DNA of 64,000 nt from Halovulum dunhuangense (GTDB lineage: Bacteria > Pseudomonadota > Alphaproteobacteria > Rhodobacterales > Rhodobacteraceae): positions 248,001-312,000 of the forward strand of contig NZ_JABFBC010000002.1 in assembly GCF_013093415.1 (NCBI RefSeq). The letters run 5' to 3'. A program made the position numbers and the translations under genes. This document shows, one piece after another, positions 23,031 through 30,273 of the stretch (the first letter of the stretch is position 1; each line of letters begins with the position of its first letter). Under the pieces are notes generated by a model that did no database searches, was not told the origin of the DNA, and saw only the letters and a program-made list of their open reading frames with translations.

Positions 23031-23993
23031 ATGAAACGCACCCTTCCCCTTCTGGCCCTGTGCCTGTTGCCCGCCCTGCCGTCGCAGGCGGCGGAACCGC
23101 CGCGCGTGGTGGCGGACATCCTGCCGGTCCATTCGCTTGTCGCCCGCGTGATGCAGGGCGCGGGAGAGCCTGTGCTGCTGCTGCCGCCCGGCGCCGACGC
23201 CCATGGCCATGCGATGCGCCCATCGGAGGCGCAGCTGCTGGAAAGCGCCGGGCTCGTGGTCTGGGTCGGCCCCGAGCTGACGCCCTGGCTGGAGCGGGCG
23301 CTGGCGGCACTGGCGCAGGACGCGGACCGGCTGGCGCTGATGGATGCGCCGGGGGTGATGCATCTGGAGATGCGCGAAGGGGCGGTCTTCGGGGCGCATG
23401 ACCACGGGGCGCATGACGACCACGGGCACGCGGAAGAGGCCGCGCATGACGACCACGGGCATGCGCATGACGGAGAGGATCCGCATGTCTGGCTGGACCC
23501 CCGCAACGCGCAGGCCATGGTCGCGGCCATCGCGGAGCAACTGGCCGGGCTCGATCCCGAGCGCGCCGAACTCTATGCCGCGAACGCCGCGGCGGCGCAG
23601 GCGGAGTTGCGGGCGCTGGAAGAGGAACTTGCCGCGACGCTGGCGCCGCTTGCTGGCACGGGCTTCGTGGTGCTGCATGACGCGTTCCACTATTTCGAGG
23701 CCCGCTTCGGGGTCGAGGCCGCCGGTGCCGTCTCGGCCAGCGATGCGGCCGCGCCGGGGGCCGCGCGCATTGCCGAGATCAACACGCTGCTCGGTGGCGA
23801 AGGCGTCGCCTGCATCTTCGCCGAGCCGCAGCAATCGGGCGCGCTGGTCGAGCAGCTGGCCGCGGAAAGCGGTGCGCGGCTGGGACTTCTGGACCCGCTC
23901 GGCGCCGCGCTGGAACCGGGCGCGGGTCTTTACCCGGCCCTCATGCGCGACATGGCGGCGGCGATGACCGACTGCCTGGGCGGCGGGGCCTGA
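23031..23993 (+). CDS. znuA: Zinc ABC transporter substrate-binding protein ZnuA
   Basis: Periplasmic zinc-capturing protein of 320 residues. A signal peptide of about 18 residues ends ALPSQA-AEPP. The cluster A-I signature is present: the zinc His in PGADAHGHAMRPSEA near 62-66, a long His/Asp-rich loop at about 122-150 (runs of HDHGAHDDHGH and HDDHGHAHD) that distinguishes zinc-specific ZnuA from manganese-binding relatives, PHVWLDPRNA near 155, and HDAFHYFEARFG near 218. It is separated from znuCB by two unrelated genes (a beta-propeller and a Usp) but shares the Zur operator type. ATG 23031 follows GTAGAG; the Zur box lies 14 bases upstream. Confidence 0.95.
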   Translation: MKRTLPLLALCLLPALPSQAAEPPRVVADILPVHSLVARVMQGAGEPVLLLPPGADAHGHAMRPSEAQLLESAGLVVWVGPELTPWLERALAALAQDADRLALMDAPGVMHLEMREGAVFGAHDHGAHDDHGHAEEAAHDDHGHAHDGEDPHVWLDPRNAQAMVAAIAEQLAGLDPERAELYAANAAAAQAELRALEEELAATLAPLAGTGFVVLHDAFHYFEARFGVEAAGAVSASDAAAPGAARIAEINTLLGGEGVACIFAEPQQSGALVEQLAAESGARLGLLDPLGAALEPGAGLYPALMRDMAAAMTDCLGGGA

Positions 23994-23996
23994 CCC

Positions 23997-25157
23997 TCAG
24001 GGCTGCACCGGCCGCCCGGTCAGCGGGTCGAGCGGCACCGCGGGCGGCGGCGCGGGAATGCGCCAGATGGTGAAGGGCGCCGCCGCCGCCACCGCGCCTG
24101 CGTCCCGCAGCAGCACATGCTGCAAGGCGCTGTCGGCGACATAAAGCGCACCGTCCGGCCCCGTCGCAAGCTGACCGGGCCAGCGCAGCCGGTCGTCGCG
24201 CAGGACGGTCTGGGTCCGCCCGTCGGGCAGAAGCCGCATCACCGCGCCATGTTCGACATCGGTCGCAAGCAGCGCCGCGCCCGCGGTGGCGATCCCCTCG
24301 CCGAGGGGCTTGGTGCCGACGGTCTGGATATCGACGGCCACGCGCACGGTCGAGAAGTTCGGGTTCTGCAACCCCTCGACCGGGATGCGGTAGGCGGTGT
24401 CGTGATTGGCGGCCGCGTAATGCAGCCAGTCCCCGTCCTCGGACAGCGAGAGGGCCGCGACGCCGGGCTTGAGGGCGATCTGCCCCCCGAGCAGGGCCAT
24501 GTCGCGCCCCGGCGCCCGGATCAGGAAGTCGCGCGGCGAGACCGTCTCGTGCCCGGCCAGCATCCGGTAGGAGCGGCGGTCGCGCACGTTGTAGACCACC
24601 AGCGCGGCCCGGTGCGACGCGACCCCGGCATCGGCCAGATAGACCCAGTTGCCATCCGCGCTGACCGCCAGGTCGTTCAGCCACGATCCCCAGGGCGTGA
24701 CCCCGCGCGGAAAGGTATGCTCGTGCAGCGGCGCGCCGGTTGTCAGGTCGAACGCGACAAGCCGCGGCGTGCCCAGGCCCAGCCGGCCCGGATCCGCGAC
24801 CCAGATCCGGTTCTGCCCGTCGATCCCCAGCGCGAACGGGGTTTCAAGCCCGGCCGCCGCCCCGAAAGGCCGCGCCGCGCCGTCCACCCATTCGAACAGC
24901 CGCGGCCCCGGGCCGGCTGCCGCGGGATGGAGGGTGAAGAAGAGCCGCCCCTCGGGGGTGACGACGACATCGCCCACCGGGCGATCGGAAACCGCCGCCA
25001 CTTCGAGCGTGGAGCCCTCGAGAAGCGGCGCGCCGGTCAGATCGGCATGGAGCCCACCGGGACGGAAGAGGAACCATGCAAGGCCCGCGACCAGGATGAC
25101 AAGGACAAGGGCTGCGGAGAGAAGGAAGCCAAGGAAATTGCGGATACGGAACAGCAC
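23997..25157 (-). CDS. Membrane-anchored SMP-30/MRJP-like beta-propeller protein
   Basis: 386 residues from GTG 25157. One N-terminal membrane segment (NFLGFLLSAALVLVILVAGL, about 6-28) anchors a periplasmic domain with repeated beta-propeller blades: DVVVTPEGRLFFT, ALGIDGQNRIWVAD, DLAVSADGNWVYLAD, LSLSEDGDWLHYAA, LATGPDGALYVAD. These aspartate-rich turns are shared by gluconolactonase/SMP-30 and major royal jelly/yellow proteins. The substrate is unknown. Upstream extension of the frame antisense to the Usp gene is rejected because that part lacks the pattern. It lies between znuA and a Usp with no evident functional link; the stop is 3 bases from the znuA stop. Confidence 0.75.
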   Translation of the reverse strand: MLFRIRNFLGFLLSAALVLVILVAGLAWFLFRPGGLHADLTGAPLLEGSTLEVAAVSDRPVGDVVVTPEGRLFFTLHPAAAGPGPRLFEWVDGAARPFGAAAGLETPFALGIDGQNRIWVADPGRLGLGTPRLVAFDLTTGAPLHEHTFPRGVTPWGSWLNDLAVSADGNWVYLADAGVASHRAALVVYNVRDRRSYRMLAGHETVSPRDFLIRAPGRDMALLGGQIALKPGVAALSLSEDGDWLHYAAANHDTAYRIPVEGLQNPNFSTVRVAVDIQTVGTKPLGEGIATAGAALLATDVEHGAVMRLLPDGRTQTVLRDDRLRWPGQLATGPDGALYVADSALQHVLLRDAGAVAAAAPFTIWRIPAPPPAVPLDPLTGRPVQP

Positions 25158-25270
25158 GATGAATACTCTGCAATGACGAATTTGCGGAATACTCCCATCC
25201 GTGCGTCGGAACGTCAAACGGGGCCCGCGGGCAACCCCCGCGCGCCCCGCGATGGGACAGCCCCTTAGGA

Positions 25271-26101
25271 TCAGTGCGCGAAGAACACCGGACAGGGCGG
25301 CGCATCCAGGATCGCCTGGGTGGTGCCGCCGAAGATGCGCTGACGCAGCCGGGAATGGCCGTAGGCGCCCATCACCAGCATGTCGGCGCCGGTCTCGCGC
25401 ACCTGACGGGTGATGTCCTCTTCGGCGGTGCGGCCCTCCGAGGGCAGCTTGACCACCTCGGGCCTGATCCCGTGATGCGCAAGATAGGTGGCGATATCGG
25501 CGCCCGGCTCCTCGCCATGGCCGCGCGCGCCCGGTTCGGGGTCGATCAGCAGGACGGTGACAGAGGCCGCCGTCTTGAGGACCGGCAGCGCAAGGCGCAG
25601 CGCGCGCCCGCTTTCCGGCGTCGCCTTCCACGCGACAAGCACGTTCTTCGGCGTGGATGCCGGGGTGGTCGCGGCGGGGTAGACAAGGACCGGGGCGCCG
25701 GTCTCGAACATCGCGCCGTTGACCACGGCGTGTTCCAGTTCCTGGTCGCGGGCCGCGCCGACCGGCATCAGCACGATATCGGCGCACCGGCTGGCGCTGG
25801 CCACGAGGTCGGACAGGTGGACCGGCCCCGCCACATGGCCGCTGACCGCGCCGCGCTGGTCGCGCCGGGCCAGCAGGGCTTCCACCGCGTCGGCACTCTC
25901 GGCCGCCCAGCGGCGGGCTTCCTCGGTCGCCTCGAGCCAGGCGGTGCCGCTGGTCATGTCATAGGCCGAAACCGGCGCCGGCGGCGCCTTTGCGGCTACC
26001 AGCACCATCAGGTGGCCGTCGCCCGCGAAGCCGATGGCCCCCTCGAGCGCGCTGTCCGGCTGATCGGGCCGGATAAGTGTCAGGACAGATGCGAAGGGCA
26101 T
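25271..26101 (-). CDS. Universal stress protein, tandem UspA domains
   Basis: UspA-family protein of 276 residues with two domains. The second domain (about 145-276) contains VLVAWKATPESGRALRLALP and ends with the ATP-binding motif GAYGHSRLRQRIFGGTTQAIL and CPVFFAH; the first has lost the motif. ATG 26101 is the family start; the frame continues upstream without conservation. A TTGCGCCAGATCAA box (26160-26173) is 59 bases upstream, with CAAGAT at the class II -10 distance, so it may belong to the same low-oxygen regulon as the hsp20-usp pair. Confidence 0.92.
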   Translation of the reverse strand: MPFASVLTLIRPDQPDSALEGAIGFAGDGHLMVLVAAKAPPAPVSAYDMTSGTAWLEATEEARRWAAESADAVEALLARRDQRGAVSGHVAGPVHLSDLVASASRCADIVLMPVGAARDQELEHAVVNGAMFETGAPVLVYPAATTPASTPKNVLVAWKATPESGRALRLALPVLKTAASVTVLLIDPEPGARGHGEEPGADIATYLAHHGIRPEVVKLPSEGRTAEEDITRQVRETGADMLVMGAYGHSRLRQRIFGGTTQAILDAPPCPVFFAH

Positions 26102-26159
26102 GAGCCCACCTCCCTCGTCGATTTCGGGTCGATCTTGGGCTCCCAGCAGACGCCCATCC

Positions 26160-26173
26160 TTGCGCCAGATCAA
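26160..26173 (-). promoter_or_regulatory. FixK-like box upstream of the Usp gene
   Basis: TTGCGCCAGATCAA matches the rhizobial FixK form TTG(A/C)-N6-(T/G)CAA but deviates from the strict FNR consensus at two bases. CAAGAT (26137-26132, minus strand) lies 22 bases away, putting the predicted start 41.5 bases from the box centre. The -10 is weak, so confidence is moderate. It is also 63 bases before the predicted zur start on the other strand. Confidence 0.5.
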
Positions 26174-26194
26174 GTTTATTGACGAAACCCGGCC

Positions 26195-26223
26195 TTGCGG
26201 GGGCGCCTCGGGGCGGCTATCTG
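26195..26223 (+). promoter_or_regulatory. Predicted zur-znuCB promoter
   Basis: -35 TTGCGG (26195-26200), 17-base spacer, -10 TATCTG (26218-26223). The Zur operator overlaps its end and the predicted start near 26230. The leader before ATG 26248 would be about 18 bases. Confidence 0.5.
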
Positions 26224-26236
26224 TTACAAAGTAACA
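26222..26236. promoter_or_regulatory. Zur operator, autoregulatory
   Basis: TGTTAC-AAA-GTAACA is a perfect 15-bp inverted repeat, 12 bases before the zur ATG and overlapping the predicted -10 and start. It shares form with the box before znuA. Zinc-loaded Zur bound here would shut off zur, znuC and znuB together. Confidence 0.85.
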
Positions 26237-26247
26237 AAGTGATCCCC

Positions 26248-26754
26248 ATGCGCCATCCAGATCCCGCTGCCACGACCTCTCCGGTCGCCTTTCGCAAGCA
26301 CGACCACGCCCGCTGCACCCGCACCGCGCTGAGTGCCGTCGAGGCGGCGTGCCGCGCCCGCGGCCTGCGCCTGACGCCCGCGCGGGCCCGGGTCATGGAG
26401 ATCCTGCTCGAGCAGCACCGCGCGATGGGCGCCTACGAGATCCTCGACCGGCTGCGGGCCGAGGGGATGGCGGCGCAGCCGCCCGTCGCCTATCGGGCGC
26501 TGGACTTCCTTGTGGGCAACGGCTTCGCGCACCGGATCGAGCGGCTCAACGCCTTCATCGCCTGCGTCCACCCCGAAGCCGATCACGACGCCGCCTTCAT
26601 GATCTGCCGCAACTGCGAGACGGTGGCCGAAGCCCCGCGCGAGGCGGCCTCGGGGATGCTGGGCGACGCGGCCCGCGCCGCCGGTTTCGCCATCGAGCGC
26701 ACCGTGGTCGAGGCCGAGGGCCTGTGCCCCGCCTGCCGCGAGACCCGGCCATGA
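26248..26754 (+). CDS. zur: Zinc uptake regulator Zur (Fur family)
   Basis: Zinc-responsive repressor, 168 residues. N-terminal winged helix (about 30-95: RGLRLTPARARVMEILLEQH, GAYEILDRLR, PVAYRALDFLVGNGFAHRI) and C-terminal dimerisation domain with the structural zinc cysteine pairs CRNC (near 117) and CPAC (near 160). The CVHPEADHDAAFMIC segment supplies the regulatory-site His/Asp residues. Zur rather than Fur is supported by co-transcription with znuCB (4-base ATGA overlap with znuC) and by the two Zur-type operators in this window. ATG 26248 directly follows the operator. Confidence 0.94.
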   Translation: MRHPDPAATTSPVAFRKHDHARCTRTALSAVEAACRARGLRLTPARARVMEILLEQHRAMGAYEILDRLRAEGMAAQPPVAYRALDFLVGNGFAHRIERLNAFIACVHPEADHDAAFMICRNCETVAEAPREAASGMLGDAARAAGFAIERTVVEAEGLCPACRETRP

Positions 26755-27515
26755 GCGCGCTGATCGAGGCGCGGGACGTCAGCCACGGCTATGGCGGCGA
26801 CCCGGTGCTGTCGCATGTCTCGCTGGCCATAGCGCCAAACGAGATCGTCACGGTGGTGGGGCCGAACGGGTCGGGCAAGTCCACGCTGATGCGGCTGCTG
26901 ATCGGGGCCGACCGCCCGCGCAAGGGGCGGATCACGCGCAAGCGCGGGCTTCGGATAGGCTATGTCCCGCAGAGGCTGGCGATCGACCACAGCCTGCCGA
27001 TCACCGTGGGCCGCTTCCTGTCGCTGGGGGAGCGCACCAGCCCAGGCGACCGCGCGGCGATGCTGGCCCGCGTCGGCGTCGAGGGCCGCGAGGAGAGGCA
27101 GATGAGCGCGCTTTCGGGGGGCGAGTTCCAGCGCGTGCTGCTGGCCAAGGCGCTGCTGATGCGCCCCGACATCCTGGCGCTGGACGAGGCGACGCAGGGT
27201 CTGGACCAGCCCGGTGTCGCCGCATTCTACCGCCTGATCGAGGAGGTGCGCCACGAGATGGGCTGCGCGGTGCTGATGATCAGCCACGACCTGCACGTCG
27301 TGATGAGCGCGTCCGACCGGGTGATCTGCCTGAACGGCCATATCTGCTGCGAGGGGACGCCGACGGTCGTGTCCAGCGCGCCCGCCTACCGCGCGCTGTT
27401 CGGCCTGGGCACCGAGGGGGCGCTGGCGCTCTATCGCCACGAGCACGACCACAGCCATGATCGCGACCACGGCCACGGGCATGTCCACGCGCCCCAGACG
27501 GAAGGGGCCGCCTGA
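26751..27515 (+). CDS. znuC: Zinc ABC transporter ATPase ZnuC
   Basis: ATPase of the high-affinity zinc importer, 254 residues. Walker A GPNGSGKST (about 37-45), Q-loop near 74 (YVPQRLA), signature LSGGEFQRV (near 121) and Walker B ILALDEATQGLD. A His-rich C-terminal tail (RHEHDHSHDRDHGHGHVH) is typical of ZnuC and probably binds zinc. Its start overlaps the zur stop and its stop overlaps the znuB start, so the three are translationally coupled. Confidence 0.95.
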   Translation: MSALIEARDVSHGYGGDPVLSHVSLAIAPNEIVTVVGPNGSGKSTLMRLLIGADRPRKGRITRKRGLRIGYVPQRLAIDHSLPITVGRFLSLGERTSPGDRAAMLARVGVEGREERQMSALSGGEFQRVLLAKALLMRPDILALDEATQGLDQPGVAAFYRLIEEVRHEMGCAVLMISHDLHVVMSASDRVICLNGHICCEGTPTVVSSAPAYRALFGLGTEGALALYRHEHDHSHDRDHGHGHVHAPQTEGAA

Positions 27516-28315
27516 TGCTGGACGATTTCCTGCTGCGCGCGACGCTGGCCGGGCTGGCCGTGGCACTGGTGGCCGGTCCGCTGGGCTGCTTCGTGGTCTG
27601 GCGGCGCATGGCCTATTTCGGCGATGCCGCCGCCCATGCGGCGATCCTGGGCGTGGCGCTGTCGCTGGCCTTTTCGATCTCGCTTTTCCTGGGTGTCGCG
27701 ATCACCGTGGCCGGCATGGCGCTGGCGATCAGCGCGCTGTCGGGGCGCGGTTGGGCGGTGGACACGCTGCTGGGCGTGGCCGCGCATGGCGGGCTGGCGG
27801 CGGGGTTGATCGCGGTGTCGTTCCTGCCCGGGGTCAGGGTGGACCTGATGGCCTATCTCTTCGGGGATATCCTGGCCGTGGGGCGGATTGACCTGGCGGT
27901 GATCTGGTCGGGCGCGCTTGCGGTGCTGGCGCTGCTCATCTGGCGCTGGCCGCATCTTCTGCTGGCGACGCTCAACGCGGATCTGGCGGTTTCGCGCGGG
28001 ATCGACCCGCGGCGCGAGCAGCTTCTGATGACGCTGGCGCTGGCCGGCCTGGTCGCCGTCGCGCTGAAGGTGGTGGGGGCGCTGCTGATCACCGCCATGC
28101 TGATCATACCGGCGGCCGCCGCGCGGTCCGTCGCGCGCACGCCCGAGGCGATGGCGCTGGGCGCGACCGGCATCGCGGCGCTGTCGGCGGTGGGTGGTCT
28201 CCAGATGTCGGCGCGGCTCGACACGCCCGCGGGGCCCTCGATCGTGGTGCTTGCGGTGGTGGCCTTCGTGCTGGGCTCGCTGCTGCTGCGGCCGCTGCTG
28301 GGGCGGCATGGCTGA
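27515..28315 (+). CDS. znuB: Zinc ABC transporter permease ZnuB
   Basis: Inner-membrane permease of the zinc importer, 266 residues with about eight hydrophobic helices (ABC-3 family). Conserved regions: GPLGCFVVWRRMAYFGDAAA near 22-41, which contacts the ATPase, and VVGALLITAMLIIPAAAAR near 187-205. It starts on the last base of the znuC stop codon. Last gene of the zur operon; the next gene starts 60 bases later behind its own small hairpin and -10-like element. Confidence 0.95.
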   Translation: MLDDFLLRATLAGLAVALVAGPLGCFVVWRRMAYFGDAAAHAAILGVALSLAFSISLFLGVAITVAGMALAISALSGRGWAVDTLLGVAAHGGLAAGLIAVSFLPGVRVDLMAYLFGDILAVGRIDLAVIWSGALAVLALLIWRWPHLLLATLNADLAVSRGIDPRREQLLMTLALAGLVAVALKVVGALLITAMLIIPAAAARSVARTPEAMALGATGIAALSAVGGLQMSARLDTPAGPSIVVLAVVAFVLGSLLLRPLLGRHG

Positions 28316-28333
28316 CGGGCTTTCCTTCGTGGC

Positions 28334-28354
28334 CCCTGCCCGCTAGAGGCAGGG
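28334..28354. terminator. Hairpin between znuB and the 2-hydroxyacid dehydrogenase
   Basis: CCCTGCC-CGCTAGA-GGCAGGG is a perfect 7-bp stem with a 7-base loop, 19 bases after znuB. It may end the zur operon. The loop contains TAGAGG (28344-28349), which resembles the window's recurrent -10, so terminator and promoter readings compete. Confidence 0.4.
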
Positions 28355-28375
28355 CAGAACGCAAGGATCCTGCCC

Positions 28376-29302
28376 ATGACGAAACCCGATCTCCTGATGG
28401 TCGGCCCCTATTCCGAGGCCGATACCGAAGCACTTGCCGCGCTCTGCACGATCCACAAGGGAACGCCCGCGGACGGGGTCGCAGCAAGCATCCGCGCCGT
28501 CGCCTACCGCTCGATGAAGCCTTTCGGGGCGGCCGAGATGGACGCGCTGCCGGCGCTGGAACTGATCGCGCTTTTCGGGGTGGGCCATGACCATGTCGAC
28601 CTAGAGGCGGCCAGGGCCCGCGGGATCGCGGTCGCCAACACGCCCGACGTGCTGAACGACGACGTGGCGGACCTGGCGGTGGGCATGCTGCTGGCCAGCG
28701 CCCGGCGCATCCCGCAGGCGGATGAATGGGTGCGGGGCGGGGACTGGGCGCGGCAGGGCGCGTTTCCGCTGCTGCGCAAGGTGTCGGGCAAGCCCGCGGG
28801 CATCCTGGGGCTGGGCCGGATCGGGCGGGCCATCGCCAATCGGCTGTCGGCCTTCGACATGCCGATCCACTACTGGTCCCGCACCCCGAAGAAGACGCCG
28901 GCGGGCTGGCAACGGCACGACAGCGCGCTGTCGCTGGCGCGCGAGGTGGATTTCCTCGTGCTGGCCGTGGCCGGCGGGCCGGACACCGCCGGGATGGTGT
29001 CGGCCGAGGTGCTGGACGCGCTGGGCCCGGAGGGGACGCTGGTCAACATCGCCCGCGGCTCGGTCGTGGACGAGGAGGCGCTGATCGCGGCCCTTGCCGA
29101 CCGCAGGATCGCCGCCGCCGCCCTTGACGTGTTCGCCAGCGAGCCCGCGCCCGACCCGCGGCTGGCGGCGTTGCCGAACGTCTTGATGCAGCCGCACCAC
29201 GCCTCGGGCACGGTCGAGACGCGGGCGGCGATGGGGGCGCTTCAGCGCGAGAACATCCGCGCCTTCTTCGAGGGACGCCCCCTGCCGGGCCGGGTGGTCT
29301 GA
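28376..29302 (+). CDS. D-isomer-specific 2-hydroxyacid dehydrogenase
   Basis: NAD(P)-dependent reductase of 308 residues, probably glyoxylate/hydroxypyruvate-type. Substrate domain with the LFGVGHDHVDLEAARARG segment, Rossmann motif GLGRIGRAIANRL near 145, and the catalytic triad Arg (NIARGSVVDEEAL, about 226), Glu (DVFASEP, about 254) and His (QPHHASGT, about 273). The R in WSRTP after the second beta strand suggests a preference for NADPH. The short length and VADLAVGMLLA match hydroxypyruvate/glyoxylate reductases (GhrB type) better than D-lactate or phosphoglycerate dehydrogenases. AAGGA lies seven bases before ATG 28376. Convergent with the FAH gene. Confidence 0.9.
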   Translation: MTKPDLLMVGPYSEADTEALAALCTIHKGTPADGVAASIRAVAYRSMKPFGAAEMDALPALELIALFGVGHDHVDLEAARARGIAVANTPDVLNDDVADLAVGMLLASARRIPQADEWVRGGDWARQGAFPLLRKVSGKPAGILGLGRIGRAIANRLSAFDMPIHYWSRTPKKTPAGWQRHDSALSLAREVDFLVLAVAGGPDTAGMVSAEVLDALGPEGTLVNIARGSVVDEEALIAALADRRIAAAALDVFASEPAPDPRLAALPNVLMQPHHASGTVETRAAMGALQRENIRAFFEGRPLPGRVV

Positions 29303-29305
29303 CCC

Positions 29306-30154
29306 TCAGCCGGGAAAGGCCACGACCTCCTGGCGCTGGCGGCCCAGCCCTTCGGCCCACAGTTCCATCACGTCGCCGGGCCGCAGGAAGCGCTGCGGCT
29401 TCTGGCCCATGCCCACGCCTTCGGGCGTGCCGGTGGCGATGATGTCGCCGGGCCTGAGGGCGATGAAGCGCGACATGTAGGACACGATCTGCGCCACGCC
29501 GAAGATCATGTCGGCGGTGCTGCTGTCCTGCTGCACGGCGCCGTTCAGCGACATGCCGAGCGGGATCGCCTGCGGGTCGCCCAGCTCGTCCGGCGTGACC
29601 AGCCACGGGCCGACCGGGCCGAAGGTGGGCGCGGACTTGCCCTTGACCCACTGGCCGCCCCGCTCGATCTGGAATTCGCGCTCGGATACGTCGTTGATCA
29701 GGCAATAGGCCGACACGCAGCCCGGCGCCTCGGTCTCGGTGACATGATAGGCGTCGCGGCCGATGACGATGCCAAGCTCCACTTCCCAGTCGCTCTTGAC
29801 GCTGTCCTTCGGCAGGATCACCGGGTCATGGGGCCCGGACAGGCATCCGGTCGCCTTGGTGAAGAGGATCGGCTCCTGCGGGATCGCCATGCCCGCCTCC
29901 TGCGCGTGGCGGGCATAGTTCAGGCCCACCGCCCAGAAGTTCGGCACGAAGGCGAGCGCGCAGCCGATGCGCGCGCCCTCGGGCGCAAGCGGCAGCGTCT
30001 CGGGGTCGATTGCGCGCAGGCGGTCAAGCGCCGTGATCGCGACGCCCTCGCCGCCGAAATCGGCGGCCACGCCCGACAGGTCGCGCACCCGCCCGGACGC
30101 GTCCAGACAGCCGGGCCGTTCTTGCCCCTTGTCACCGAAACGCAGGAATTTCAT
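29306..30154 (-). CDS. Fumarylacetoacetate hydrolase (FAH) family protein
   Basis: 282 residues with the C-terminal FAH catalytic fold. Metal ligands of the family are visible: the Glu pair in DWEVELGIVIG near 124-134 and the Asp in LINDVSEREFQ near 157. GDIIATGTPEGVGMG near 240 is the active-site lid motif. Such proteins cleave or decarboxylate acylpyruvates and oxaloacetate, or act as ureidoglycolate lyase or homoprotocatechuate isomerase; this sequence does not discriminate. It diverges from the FAD oxidoreductase gene by 119 bases, and the two may serve one catabolic route. Confidence 0.9.
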   Translation of the reverse strand: MKFLRFGDKGQERPGCLDASGRVRDLSGVAADFGGEGVAITALDRLRAIDPETLPLAPEGARIGCALAFVPNFWAVGLNYARHAQEAGMAIPQEPILFTKATGCLSGPHDPVILPKDSVKSDWEVELGIVIGRDAYHVTETEAPGCVSAYCLINDVSEREFQIERGGQWVKGKSAPTFGPVGPWLVTPDELGDPQAIPLGMSLNGAVQQDSSTADMIFGVAQIVSYMSRFIALRPGDIIATGTPEGVGMGQKPQRFLRPGDVMELWAEGLGRQRQEVVAFPG

Positions 30155-30273
30155 CGCTCTCTCCTCCCGTTGCCGGGCCGCGTCGGGCCCGCTTGATTTC
30201 CCCTTTGCGGGGGTGTTCCTATCGCGAGGCGGCCGCTTGCGCCAGCAGGCTAAGAGGGAAACGGGGGGCAGGA

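Noticed and set aside
25158-25787. Upstream extension of the beta-propeller gene through the Usp region
   Set aside because: The extension is antisense/out-of-frame Arg-Gly-Pro sequence of the Usp gene; the membrane anchor begins right after GTG 25157.
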